64,000 nucleotides of DNA, from contig CAUYUJ010020727.1 in assembly GCA_963575745.1 (NCBI GenBank), positions 518,501 through 582,500 of the forward strand, given 5' to 3'. Both the position numbers and the translations under genes were made by a program. This DNA comes from Prorocentrum cordatum. Its lineage: Eukaryota; Sar; Dinophyceae; Prorocentrales; Prorocentraceae. Shown here in pieces: positions 9,666 to 20,590 of this stretch. The first letter of the stretch is position 1. The number at the start of each line of letters is the position of its first letter. The notes beneath the pieces are model-generated. The model was given only the letters and a program-made list of their open reading frames with translations. It did not search any database and had not been told where the DNA came from.

Positions 9666-9688
9666 CCACCCCCCCAACCCTGGGGGAG

Positions 9689-9788
9689 AAGGAGTTTTAA
9701 GGCATGCCTTTAGACTCCCGAGGCCTCTGGCCACGACTAGTCCAGAGTTTCGCTAGAATCAGTCTCCGCAAAAAAGGGACCGTTGCTC
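9689..9788 (+). repeat. B2 copy of the split direct repeat, element 3' end
   Basis: 100 bp matching B1. The sequence leaves the element with CATG at 9789-9792, as also found just upstream of A1. Confidence 0.9.
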
Positions 9789-9819
9789 CATGTTTAGCAT
9801 ATACGGCTTGTCGGCTTTC

Positions 9820-10040
9820 ACGGTGTTGACGACGGCCCCAGAGGCCCCCAAGACCGCCCCACGACGGCCCAAAAGGTTCCCAAGAGGCCCCCGAAACGGC
9901 CCAAGAGGGCCCCAAGACGGCCCAAGAGGCGCCCAAGACGGCCCAAGAGGGCCCCCAGACGGCCCCAAGAGGGGGACCACGAACCGAAAAGTCCAGCCTT
10001 TCGCCCCAAGATGTTCCCAGGAGGCCCCAAGAGCCCCCTT
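9820..10040. repeat. 12-bp GGCC/CAAGA minisatellite downstream of the element
   Basis: GGCCCAAGAGGGCCCC-type repeats in the same orientation as at 1-2830. This supports insertion of the retroelement within an existing array. Confidence 0.7.
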
Positions 10041-10077
10041 CAAAACTTTCGAGACGAATGTGCGCAACGCTACAGCG

Positions 10078-10200
10078 AGACCGACAGGGTGTCGCCGAAG
10101 TTTGGCGTCGCCAAGTGGGCGTCGCCGAAGTGTGACGTCGCCGAAGTGTGGCGTGTCAGTGGGCGCCGAAGCATGGCGTCGCCGTGCCCTTTTCGGTGCG
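10078..10200 (+). repeat. GTCGCCGAAGT short tandem repeat
   Basis: Irregular 15-20 bp repeats around GTCGCCGAAGTGTGGC. The nearby 10201-10438 shows GCGCCGCGCTCATTTCGG-like variants. No gene is seen. Confidence 0.5.
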
Positions 10201-10438
10201 CCCCTTACACGCTCGGTGGCCTCGTAAGGAACACCACCCACTGTCTCACCGGGCGGCGACGTATGGCTGCGCCGCGCTCATTTCGGCACACTCCTCACAC
10301 GTATCGGGGGCCCATGGGCCCATGAGGGGGCGCCACCTGTGGCTTCCACGGGACATGGGGGGAGGAATCTCACGCGCCTGGAGACCCCGCGGGGTCGGAG
10401 GATTCGGAGCGTAGCCGTTGTAGTCAGCCGATTGCTTC

Positions 10439-11206
10439 TTGGGATATGCCGGGTCCAACTACAGAGCGGCGGGGAGGAGGCACACGAATTTGCCACATCG
10501 AGGTCTCTTGCCTTCGCGAGTAGATGTATCCAGCACCGTAGTGGTCTTCATGTTTGGGGGAATGGACAGACGATGGATTTTCTCCCCTCCCTTGACACCC
10601 ATCCCATTTCTTTTTTCTGCCATCAAACACTTCAGAGCCCACTGTTTCAAGAGCAAGCTCCTGGATTCAGGGGATCCCACCTTAATCGTTCAATGGGATC
10701 AGAGGCTCAATTCCGAAACACTGGATCGTCCAATTTCTGACCTTGGGTCGGAAACTCAGGAGATGATTAATGTCGGGTCAATCTCTGAACTTGCTTTTGG
10801 TCCGTTCATCTCCCGACGTTTCTGGGGCGCCATCTATCTATCCGGCGCGTGCCAGAGAACGTCTCGCCTTCGACGCATCTCACCTTCGGCGGAAGCTGGT
10901 AGAAGCCGGCGGAAGCCAAATGATGGCAGGTCCGCCGACAGAAGCCAGCGGACAGCCGGCGCCAATTTTCAAGGATCCAGGATCTCCAGGGTCAGTCGCC
11001 TATCTGTCCACCTCCCGTCCCCGCGAGGTCCGAGCGAGCAGCAGTGGGGCCCTGGCGCTGCGTCCGCGCCGCAGCAGCCCTGGTCGCAGCCATCCGGGGG
11101 CCAGCCACAGACGCCGGTCTACTCCGTGGGAGAGCGCTCCGCTCAGCTGCGCCCAGCTCCACCCACGGCGGGGCCCTTGTGGTCCTCTGGGGACGGCGGA
11201 CCCTGA
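10439..11206 (+). other. Unassigned open frames before the GAT satellite
   Basis: Two overlapping + frames are open. One (10439-11206, 255 aa) is Ser/Pro/Gln-rich at its end. The other (10770 onward) contains a protein-like stretch (RERLAFDASHLRRKLVEAGG) before it runs into the GAT array as poly-Asp. Composition looks non-satellite. I recognise no domain, and neither frame ends independently of the repeat. It could be an old retroelement fragment. Confidence 0.25.
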
Positions 11207-11224
11207 TGACTATAGTGATGATGG

Positions 11225-11256
<32 letters not shown>

Positions 11257-12125
11257 CTGATGCTGATGCTGATGCTGATGCTGATGCTGATGCTGGTGCT
11301 GATGCTGATGCTGCTGATGATGATGCTGATGATGATGCTGATGCTGATGCTGCTGATGATGATAATTGATGATGATGGCCAGGAGGAGGATGACGAGGAT
11401 GACGAAGATGATGAGGATGCTGATAATGACGATGATGGTGGTGATGATGATTGTGATGATGATAATGATGCTGATGAGGATGATGGTGTTGATGATGAAG
11501 ATGATGGTGATGATGACGGTGGTGGTGATGATTATGGTGATGGTAATGATGATGTTGATGATGAAGATGATGGTGATGATGACGGTGGTGGTGACGAGGA
11601 TGATGATGATGGTGATGATGGTGATGATGTCGATGATGGTTACGGTGATGATTGTGATAAGATGATGATGTTGTTGCTGATGATGATGATGATAATGGTG
11701 ATGACGATGATGATTATGATGACAATGATGCTGCTGATTATGATGATACTATATGATACTGATGCTGCAAATGGTCATGATGATGATGGTGGTGGTGATG
11801 ATGATGTCGATGGTGATGATGATATTGATGATGATGATGGTGATGATGCTGTTGAGGATGATGGTGATGATGAGGAGGATGATGATGATGTTGATGATGA
11901 TGGGTGATGATGAGGAAGATGAGGAGGAGGAGGCGGATGACGAGGAGGATGATGATGGCGATGATGAGGATGATGATGATGATTATGATGATGATGATGC
12001 TGATGATGATGCTGATGATGGTGAGTGTGATGGTGATGGTGATGATGTTGATGATGATGGTGATGGTGGTTGTGGTGATGATGATGGTGGTGATGATGAT
12101 GATGGTGATGATGGTGGTGGTGACG

Positions 12126-12167
<42 letters not shown>

Positions 12168-13218
12168 ATGATGGTCATGATGGTGGTGATGATGTCGATG
12201 CTGGTTACGGTGATGATTGGTGATGACGATGGTGATGGCGATGATGGGGATGGTGATGCTGATGACGATGATTCTGCAGATGATGATGAGAATGATGCTG
12301 CGAATGGTTATTATGATGGTGATGATGCTGGTGGTGATGCTGATGATGTCGATGATGATGATGATCTTGTTGATGATGATTGCGACGTGATGATGAGGAT
12401 GCTGATGGTGATGATGCTGGTGATGATTTATGATGATGATGGTGATGATGATGAGGAGGAGGAGGATGACGAGAATGACGAGAATGACGATGATGACGAT
12501 GACGATGATGATGACGATGGTGATGCTGATTATGATGATGATGATGGTGATGATGATGATGCTGGTGATGATGATGATGATGATGGTGAGTGTGGTAGTG
12601 ATGGTGATGAGGTTGATGATGATGATGATGATGATGGTGGCGGTGTTGATGATGATGATGATTGTGGTGATAATGCTGATGACGATGATGCTGGTGATGA
12701 TCATGATGGTGGTGACGGCGATGGTGATGATAGTGGTGCTGATGGTGATGATGATGTCGACGGTTGTGGGCGTGATGACGGTGATGATGGTGATGACGAT
12801 GCTGGTGCTGCTGCTGATGATGGTGGTGATGCCGATGATGTTGCTGATCTCGATGCTGCTGCTGATGATGATGGTAATGATGCTGCTAATGCTCATGATG
12901 ATGATGGTGATGATGGTGGTGGTGATGATGATAGTGATATCGATGACGATGGTGATGATGATGTTGTGGATGATTATGGTGAGGATGAGCTATGAACCTG
13001 AGGATGATGATGCTCATGATGATGCTGATGGTTGATGATGATGGTGACGAGGAGGAGGAGGAGTAGGAGCAGGAGGACGAGGATGACGAGGATGACGAGG
13101 ATGATGATGATAATGACGATGCTGATGCTGATGATGATGGTGGTGCTGATGGTGCTGCTGATGCCGCTGATGATGATGGTGATGATGGTGAGTGTGATTG
13201 TGATTGTGATAATGTTGA

Positions 13219-13250
<32 letters not shown>

Positions 13251-14559
13251 AGTGTGATGGTGAGTGTGAGGATGTTGATGATGATGATGGTGATGATGAT
13301 GGTGGTGGTGACGAGGATGATGATGCTGATGATGTTGATGATGATGTCGATGATGGTTATGGTGATGTTGGTGATGACGATGATGATCCTGCTGCGGGTG
13401 GTGATGATGGTGTCGATGCTGATGCTGTTGTCGATGCTGCTGCCGCTGATGAGGACGATGATAATCATGCTGTTAATGGTCATGATGGTGACTGTGGTGA
13501 TGGTGGTGTTGATGATGATGAGGGTGATGATGATGCTGCTGATGATGCTGATGATTGGTGGTGACGATGATGATGGGGAGGCGGAGGAAGAGGAAGATGA
13601 TGAGGATGACGAGGTGAGGAGGTTGATGATGACGATGATGATTGTGATGTTGATTATGATGATGCTGATGATGATGGTGGGTGTGATGGTGAGTGTGATG
13701 GTGATGGTGATGGTGTTGATGATGATGATGATGGTGGTGGCGATGATGACGATGGTGATGATGACGATGGTGATGCTGATGACTGTGATGTTGCTGACGA
13801 TGATGATAATGTTGCTGGTCATGGTCTTGTTGATGATGGTGGTGGTGATGATGATGATGTCGATGATGCTGATGCTGCTGATGATGCTGATTGTAAGGAT
13901 GGTTGGGATGGTGATGAGTATGATGCTGCTGCTGATGATGGTGATGATGAGGAGGAGGAGGAGCATGACAGGATTACGAGGATGACGAGGTAATGATGAT
14001 GATGACGATGGTGATGATGGTGATGATGATGTTGATGATGATGGTGATGAAGGTGAGTGTGATGGTGAGTGTGATTATGTTGGTGATGATTTTGGTGATG
14101 ATGATGATGATGGTGATGATGATGGTGGTGGTGACGAGGATGATGATGACGGTGATGATGGTGATGAGGATGTCGATGATGTTGATGATGATGGTGGTGA
14201 TGACGATGATGATGGTGCTGTTGACGTTGATGATGATGACGATGATTCTGCTAATGACGATGATGCTGCTGATGATGATAATGATGCTGCTAACGGTCAG
14301 GAGGATGATGGTGATTATGGTGGTGATGCTGATGTTGATGATGATGGTGATGCTGATGATGGTTGGTGATGATGGTGATGGCGAGGAGGAGGATAACGAG
14401 GATGACGCTGATGACGAGAATGATGAAGATGATGATGACGATGATGATGCTGGTGATGATGAGTATGATGATGCTGATGTTTATGATGATTATGATGATG
14501 GTGATGATGCTGCTGATGATGATGATGGGTGAGTGTGATGGTGTGTGTGATAGTGCGGG

Positions 14560-14591
<32 letters not shown>

Positions 14592-14610
14592 GTGATGATG
14601 CTGATGATGT

Positions 14611-14659
<49 letters not shown>

Positions 14660-14672
14660 AGTGATGGTGGTG
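11207..14672 (+). repeat. (GAT)n satellite with higher-order structure
   Basis: About 3.5 kb of GAT with GGT, GCT and GAC variants. Landmarks such as GAGGAGGAGGATGACGAGGA recur near 11382, 11920, 12450, 13052, 13582, 13952 and 14388. GGTGAGTGTGATGGTGA blocks recur in step. Units are thus roughly 0.4-0.6 kb of differently mutated triplets. Poly-Asp, poly-Met and poly-His/Ile frames are artefacts. Confidence 0.85.
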
Positions 14673-15220
14673 AGTGGACATTTCTTCGCGAGTCGGACAA
14701 AAGTTTGGCCGCTCGCCTGGGCACGATTTCCCGGTTCGCCAAGGCTAATTTCTTCGTTTGGGACATGATCTGTCCCGCTCGCCTGCCGAAATTTCTTTTT
14801 CCGACCGAACAAAGTATCCGCCCGCCCGTCGACCCACACCGCTCCCGTGATAGAGACGAAGCTACGAGTGTCTTGGACGCGGTCTCAACCGAAAAATGGA
14901 GACCCCTAGAGCACTGAGAAGCACATGCTTTTTCAATCAGTTTGGCCTTCTGGGCCCTGGGACCCCTTGTTCTCACCCCCTGCACCTCTCCACACTCCTC
15001 CCCCTCCTCCTCCTCCTCCTCCTCCTCGAGAACGGGGGATTGTGGAGTCCCTGTGGTTCCAAAGCGCGCGCGCGAGGCTTTCGCGCTGAGTTCGCGACTG
15101 TTTCTGTGCAAACTCTGCTCTGTGTCGTCGTCCTCCTCCTCCTCCTCCTCCTCCTCCTCCGCCTCCTCCTCCTCCCCCTCCTCCTCCTCCTCCTCACTCT
15201 CCCCCTCCTACCTCTCTGCC
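14673..15220. other. Non-satellite spacer with CCT arrays
   Basis: 14673-14990 is mixed sequence without recognised genes. CCT arrays lie at 14996-15028 and 15128-15215. Between them CTCGAGAACGGGGGATTGTG and GAGTCCCTGTGG form one half of a long-range inverted repeat with 18399-18432. Confidence 0.45.
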
Positions 15221-15294
15221 TTTTTTCTCCTGGCGTCCCCCCCCCCAGACAAAAAAAAAATCTGGGGGGGGAGGGGGGACGCCAGGAGAAAAAA
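15221..15294. repeat. Perfect-stem hairpin with C/G runs
   Basis: Left arm 15221-15249 (T6, CTCCTGGCGTC, C-run, AGA), loop C then A10, right arm 15261-15294 (TCT, G-run with one A, GACGCCAGGAG, A-run). Arms pair fully except for a few extra G. This could fold as a strong hairpin in DNA or RNA. Confidence 0.8.
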
Positions 15295-15332
15295 AAAAAG
15301 GAATGCGACGTGGCCACATCTGCCCTCCCCCT

Positions 15333-15496
15333 AGAAGGATTCCTATTGAACGCCCCCATAAGAAGGATTCACAGCGAAATCCTCGACAGAAGGGTTCCTA
15401 TCGAAACCCTTCACTGAATGATTCCTACTGAGATCCTCCACATGTGGATTCCTACTGAAACCCTCCACTGGATGATTCCTACTGAAATCCTCGGCT
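15333..15496. repeat. 33-bp tandem repeat
   Basis: Five to six units of about 31-33 bp around GGATTCCTACTGAAATCCTC. The reverse strand reads an 11-residue repeat (VEGFSRNP core). It abuts the hexanucleotide satellite. Confidence 0.65.
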
Positions 15497-16884
15497 GGCA
15501 CTGGCAATGGCAATGGCAATGGCAATGGTAATGGTAGTGGTAATGGTAATGGTAATGACAGTGGTAATGGTAATGGTACTGGTAATGGTTACGGTAATGA
15601 TAGTGGTAACGGGGTTAGCGAGGCAATGACAATGGCAATGGCAACAGTAATGCTAATGGTAATGGCAATGGCAATGGGAATGGCAATGACAATGGCAATG
15701 GCAATGGTAATGGCCATGGCAATGGTAATGGTAATGGTAAGGGTAAAGGTAAAGGTAGAGGTAAAGGTAATGGTAATGGTAATGGTAATGGCAATGGCAA
15801 TGGCAGTGGTAATGGTAATGGTAATGGGAATGGGAGTGGGAATGGGAACGGGAACGGGAATGGAAATGATAGTGGTAGTGGTAATGGTAATGGCACTGGT
15901 AATGGTAATGGTAATGGTAATGGTAAGGGAAATGGTAATGGTATTGGGAATGGGAATGGGAATGAGAATGGGAATTCTAATGGTAATGGCAGCGGTACTG
16001 GTACTTGTAATGGTAATGGTAATGGGAATGGGAATGGGAATGGAAATGGTATTGGTGGTAGTGGCGAATGGCAATGGCAATGGTAATTACAGAGGTAATG
16101 GTACTGGTAATGGTAACGGTAATGGTACTGGTAACGGGGTAGCGATTGGCAATGACAATGACATTGGCAACGGTAATGGTAATGGCAATGGCAATGGGAT
16201 TGGCAATGGCAATGACAATGATAATGGCCATGGCAATGGCAACGGCAATGGTAAGTGGAATGGTAATGGCAATGGTAGTGGGAATGGGAACGGGAATGGG
16301 AATGGGAATGGGAATGGGAACGGGAACGGGAATGGAAATGGTAGTGGTAGTGGTAACGGAAATGGGAATGATAAGGGTAAGGGTAAGGGTAAAGGTAAAG
16401 GTAGAGGTAAAGGTGATGGTAATGGTGATGGTAATGGTAATGGAAATGATAATGGTAATTGTAATGGTAATCATGATGGTCATGGGAATGGGAATGGCAA
16501 TGTAAATGGTACTGGCAATGGTAATGGTAGTGGCTAATGACAATGGCAATGGCAATGCGACTGGTAATGGTAATGACAGAGGTAATGGTAATGGTACTGA
16601 TAATGGTACCGGTATTGGTAGTGGTAACGGGGTAGCGACTGGCAATGGCAATGACAATGACAATGGCAACGGTAATGGTAATGGCAATGGCAATGGCAAT
16701 AGGAATGGCAATGGCAATGGCAACGGCCATGGCAATGGCAATGGCAATGGTAATGGTAATGTGAATGGGAATGGGAACGGGAATGGGAATGTGAATGGGA
16801 ATGGGAATGGGAACGGGAATGGCAATGGCAGTGGTAGTGGTAACGGAAATGGGAATGGTAAGGGTAAGGGTAAGGGTAAAGGTC
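15497..16884 (+). repeat. (GGTAAT)n-type hexanucleotide satellite, left part
   Basis: Hexamers GGTAAT, GGCAAT and GGGAAT dominate. Landmarks with TAACGGGGTAGCGA lie near 15608, 16134 and 16627. Blocks GGTAAAGGTAAAGGTAGAGG lie near 15745 and 16393, so the array has units of about 0.5 kb. Confidence 0.85.
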
Positions 16885-17108
16885 AAGCTAGCCAGCTCGA
16901 GCGAGTCAAGCATGGCATGCCCATTCCCACCCGCCCTCCCACAACATAAGAAACAGTGATGGCACAACTGGGGGTTGCGCGGGCATTTCAGTGCGAGTGG
17001 AGGATACCCCAGGACACCGCATTGACGTCCGCGCGGGATGTGCGCCGCGTCCCATTCCCGCCGCGAATTTCGCAACGTCGCCGACAAGATTGGCCATGTT
17101 GAAAGGAA
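16885..17108. other. Unique insert splitting the hexanucleotide satellite
   Basis: 224 bp of ordinary-composition sequence (CTCGAGCGAGTCAAGCATGG to GATTGGCCATGTTGAAAGG) interrupts the array inside a GGTAAAGGT block. That block continues on the far side. No ORF of note and no clear inverted ends. Confidence 0.6.
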
Positions 17109-18296
17109 CAACGGTAAAGGTAAAGGTAGAGGTAAAGGTAATGGTAATGGTAATGACAATGGCAGTTGTAATGGTAATGGTAATGGTAATGGTATTGGGA
17201 AAGGGAATGCGAATCCGAATGGTAATGGTACTGGCAATGGTAATGGTAGTGGCAAATGGCAATGGCAATGGCAATGGTAATGGTAATGGTAATGGTAATG
17301 GTAACGGTAGTGGCGAATGGCAATGGTAATGGTAGTGGCGAATGGCAATGGCAATGGCAATGGTAATGGTAATGGCAATGACAGTGGTAATGGTAATGGT
17401 ACTGGGAATGGTAATGGTGACGGTAACGGTAATGGTAATGGTTATGGCAATGGTAACGGGGTAGCGACTGGCAATGGCAATGACAACGGCGATGGCAATG
17501 GTAATGGTAATGGTAATGGCAATGGCAATGGCAATGGGAATGGCAACGGCACTGGCAATGGCAATAGCAATGGCCATGGCAATGGTAATGGTCATTGGTC
17601 ATGGTAATGGTAATGGTAATGGCAATGGGGATGGGGATGGGACTGGGAATGGGAATCGTAGTGGCAATTGGAACGGGAACGGGAATGGAAATGGTAGTGG
17701 TAGTGGTAATGATAATGGCAATGGTAATGGTAATGGTAATGGAAATAGCACTGGTAATGGTAATGGTAATGGCAAGGGTGATGGGAATGGGGATTGTAAT
17801 GGTGATGGCAGCGGTAATGGTAATGGTAAAGGTAATGGTAATGGTAATGGCAATGGTGTTGGTAATGCTAATGGCAATGGCAATGGTAATGGTAATGGTA
17901 ATGGTAACGGGTCGGCGACTGGCAATGGCAATACAATGGCCATGGCAACGGCACTGGTAATGGCAATGGGAATGGCAGTGGCAATGACAATGGCAATTGT
18001 AATGGCCATGATAATGGTAAAGGTAAAGGTAAAGATAAAGGTAATGGTAATGGCAATGGCAATGGTAATGGTAATACAATGGCAATGGCACCGGCACTGG
18101 TAATGGCAATGGCAATGGGAATGGCAATGGCAATGACAATGGCAATTGTAATGGCCATGGGAATGGTAATGGTAAAGGTAAAAGTACAGATAAAGGTAAT
18201 GGTAATGGTAATGTGAATGGGAATGGGAAGGGGGATGGGAATTGTAATGGTAATGGTATTGGGAATGTGAATGGGAATGGGAATGGGAGTGGGAGA
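17109..18296 (+). repeat. (GGTAAT)n-type hexanucleotide satellite, right part
   Basis: Resumes with GGTAAAGGTAAAGGTAGAGG. TAACGGG landmarks lie near 17456 and 17907, and GGTAAAGGTAAAG blocks near 18015 and 18172. It ends in GA-rich sequence. Confidence 0.85.
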
Positions 18297-18680
18297 GATT
18301 GAGAGAGAGAGAGATAGAGAGAAAAAAAAAGCGAGAGAGGAAATATCAGAATAATGATGAGGAGCAACGTGAAAGATCGTAAACAATCGTCTGAAACCCA
18401 CAGGGACTCCACAATCCCCCGGCCTCGAGAACGCCTCCTCCTCCTCCTCCCCCTCCTCCTTTTTGTTTCACGTTGATCGGACTTGAGCTGAGCAGCTGTA
18501 GCGTTCTAGAAAAAATGCACACCCGACTCAACGCAAAGGCACCTGGCGGGCGCCGCGAGAAATCCGAATGATAAGGCGGCGGCAATAATAGAAAAAAAGA
18601 GAGGGCGCCCGCCAGGTACGACAGCACGTACCTGAGTGTAAGAAGTCCCCATCACCTGAGTAGCAGCAGTGACAGTAAGA
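18297..18680. other. Border of the satellite with two inverted repeats
   Basis: A GA microsatellite is followed by CCACAGGGACTCCACAATCC at 18399-18418, the reverse complement of part of 15033-15056. A CCT run follows. 18541-18554 (ACCTGGCGGGCGCC) pairs perfectly with 18604-18617 across 49 bp. No gene is seen. Confidence 0.5.
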
Positions 18681-19068
18681 CCCTAGGATTCACTGGCACG
18701 TGCTGCCCAAGTTTCGTGCAGGAAAACAGAAGGAGGCAGTGCAGCGTAAGCAATTCTTGGGCTGCTACCCCTTATGCAGATAAAGCCGCTTACTAGGCAA
18801 AGTGTGGTCCTACCGTGCTGGCTCCTGAGATGCAAAAGAAAGAAGGTGAGCTGTATGCGACTGGACACGGTGAAATCAGGACTAAAATTAATGCGTGACT
18901 CCTTGAGCTCCAGATTGGAAGCAGCATGCACCCTTGAAGGACACCATAACACCTGCAAGCCCGAGTTGTAGGTACAAGCTGCTTAATGTAAGAGTATGCC
19001 ACTGCTGAGGCTGGCCTGTGAGGCTGGGCCAGGGGGGATGTTAAGCCTGCAACGAATATGGTAAGGCT
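18681..19068. other. Unremarkable sequence
   Basis: Balanced composition, no long open frame, no repeat and no recognised RNA gene. Confidence 0.3.
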
Positions 19069-19378
19069 AAGTGTGGCATCCCTTCTCCTCCTCCTCCTCC
19101 TCCTCCTCCTCCTCCTCCCCTCCCCTCCTCCTCCTCTCCTCCCTCCCCTCTTCCCTCCTCCTCCTCCTCCTCCTCCTCCCTCTCCTTCTCCTCCTCCTCC
19201 TCCTCCTCCTCCTCCTCTTTCTCCTCCTCCACCTCCCTGTCCTCCTCCTCCTCTTCATTCTCCCACTCCTCCTCTTCCTCCTCCTCCTCCCATTTCCCTG
19301 CCCACTCTCCTCCTCCTTCTCCTCCTTCTCCTTCTCCTTCGCCTTCTCCTCTCCCTCCTCATCCTCCTCTGCCACTTT
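19069..19378. repeat. (CCT)n polypyrimidine array
   Basis: About 310 bp of TCC/CCT with CTT variants. Its complement is the GGA type seen at 447-2155. Confidence 0.85.
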
Positions 19379-19580
19379 TCCCCCCCTGGTGTGAGGATAT
19401 ATAGAGGCCCTTCCAGTGCAGCTATTATGTCCATCAAGTGCAACCCGAATTTGAAAGACCAGCTTTATGTTGCGCGCATTTAAGAGAACTCTCCCCCTCC
19501 TTCCTCTCCCACCTTCCGATCCCCGCCCCCGTCCTCGCCTCCTCCCCGTCTTGCCTTCCTCCATGCCCTTTCTGCCGCCG

Positions 19581-19781
19581 TCGCCGCCGCCACCGTCGTG
19601 GTTGTGGTCGTGGTTGTGGTTGTGGTCGTCGTCGTCATCGTCGTCGCCGTCGTCCTCGTACTCGTCATCGCGTCGTCGTCGTCGACGTCATCCTCGTCGT
19701 CGTTGTTGTCGTCGTCGTCATCGTCGTCATCGTTGTCGTCGTTTCCGTCGTCGTCATCGCCGTCGCCGCCGCCGCCGCCGT

Positions 19782-19813
<32 letters not shown>

Positions 19814-19897
19814 TCTTCGTCGTTATCGTCGTCTTCGTCGGTGTCGTCATCGCCGGTGCCTCCTTTCTGTGCCATCCTCCCCCCGTCGCAGCCGTCT

Positions 19898-19928
<31 letters not shown>

Positions 19929-19933
19929 TGCTG

Positions 19934-19974
<41 letters not shown>

Positions 19975-19983
19975 TCATCGGTC
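19581..19983. repeat. (GTC)n satellite
   Basis: GTCGTCGTC with GCC, ATC and TTC variants. The 19860-19885 interruption is non-repetitive. Confidence 0.85.
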
Positions 19984-20437
19984 GGCCGATGCCCTGCGGA
20001 CCGAGGTCCTTCGGCACATTCAGTGGCCCGGGCGGAGACGCGGGCGCGAGAAGGACCGCTGCTCGCCTCCACCTCCACTTCCCGCCCATCTCCGCCTCCT
20101 GCCTCTCCGCCTCCCCCGTTCCCCCCCTGCACCGCCCCTCTTTCGCTTCCCCCTCCTCCTGCCTCCTTCTTGTTTTGGCCTTCTCCTCGTCCTTCTTCTG
20201 TTTTGGCCTCCTCCTCATCCTTCTTCTTGTTTGGCCTCCTCGTCCTTCTTCTCCTCGTCCTCCTCCCTCTGGTTTGGCCTTCGGGCAGGCCCCTCGTCGC
20301 CACGGCGGGACGCGATTCGAGAACTGGGCCAGCACGGAACCAGGGAGGGGGCGGTGGACCGGTTTAGAGCAGATTTTGGTTGGGGACCTTGTCTGGGCGT
20401 CGCGGAGAGATTCGGCGGCCAGCGAGGGGGGGAAGTG
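19984..20437. other. GC- and pyrimidine-rich spacer
   Basis: CT-rich tracts (20100-20280) and GC-rich sequence. Open frames in all + frames look compositional. No gene is recognised. Confidence 0.3.
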
Positions 20438-20590
20438 AGAAGGCCTTCTCAGAAGGGTCGGAAGCCCCCCGGCTTTCTGAGAAGTTTTCGAAGCCTTCCC
20501 CGAAGACATGAACAACCTCTCAGAAGGCGCGAGGGCTTCTGAGAAGTCCCGCCGCCTTCTGAGAAGGCCTCCTCCTTCTCAATTCCCCCC
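20438..20590. repeat. Cluster of CTTCTGAGAAG palindromes
   Basis: Five or more copies of the self-complementary core CTTCTGAGAAG or CTTCTCAGAAG in about 130 bp (near 20445, 20473, 20518, 20536, 20556). Confidence 0.65.

Larger units (their letters stand above)
2868..9788 (+). mobile_element. DIRS/PAT-type tyrosine-recombinase retroelement, decayed
   Basis: The order is A1 repeat, small ORF1, gag-like ORF, RT, RNase H, tyrosine recombinase, methyltransferase-like domain, B1, A2, B2. Split direct repeats (A1...B1-A2-B2) are known in Ngaro, VIPER and PAT-like elements. They let a circular intermediate regenerate both ends. RT, RNase H (DASESGW, WIPSE) and recombinase signatures are visible. The coding region changes frame several times and has in-frame stops, so this copy is probably inactive. 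CATG occurs just outside both ends (2864-2867 and 9789-9792). The element lies inside a 12-bp minisatellite that continues on both sides. I place it with PAT/DIRS-like elements from domain content and terminal structure, without a database comparison. Confidence 0.85.

Noticed and set aside
9666-9688. C-run/G-run linker between A2 and B2 as a terminator
   Set aside because: It can fold, but it lies within the split repeat of a eukaryotic element, where a bacterial-type terminator has no meaning.
11207-14672. Poly-Asp, poly-Met, poly-His and poly-Ile frames of up to 373 aa
   Set aside because: They are translations of (GAT)n in each register. No start, domain or codon bias argues for a gene.
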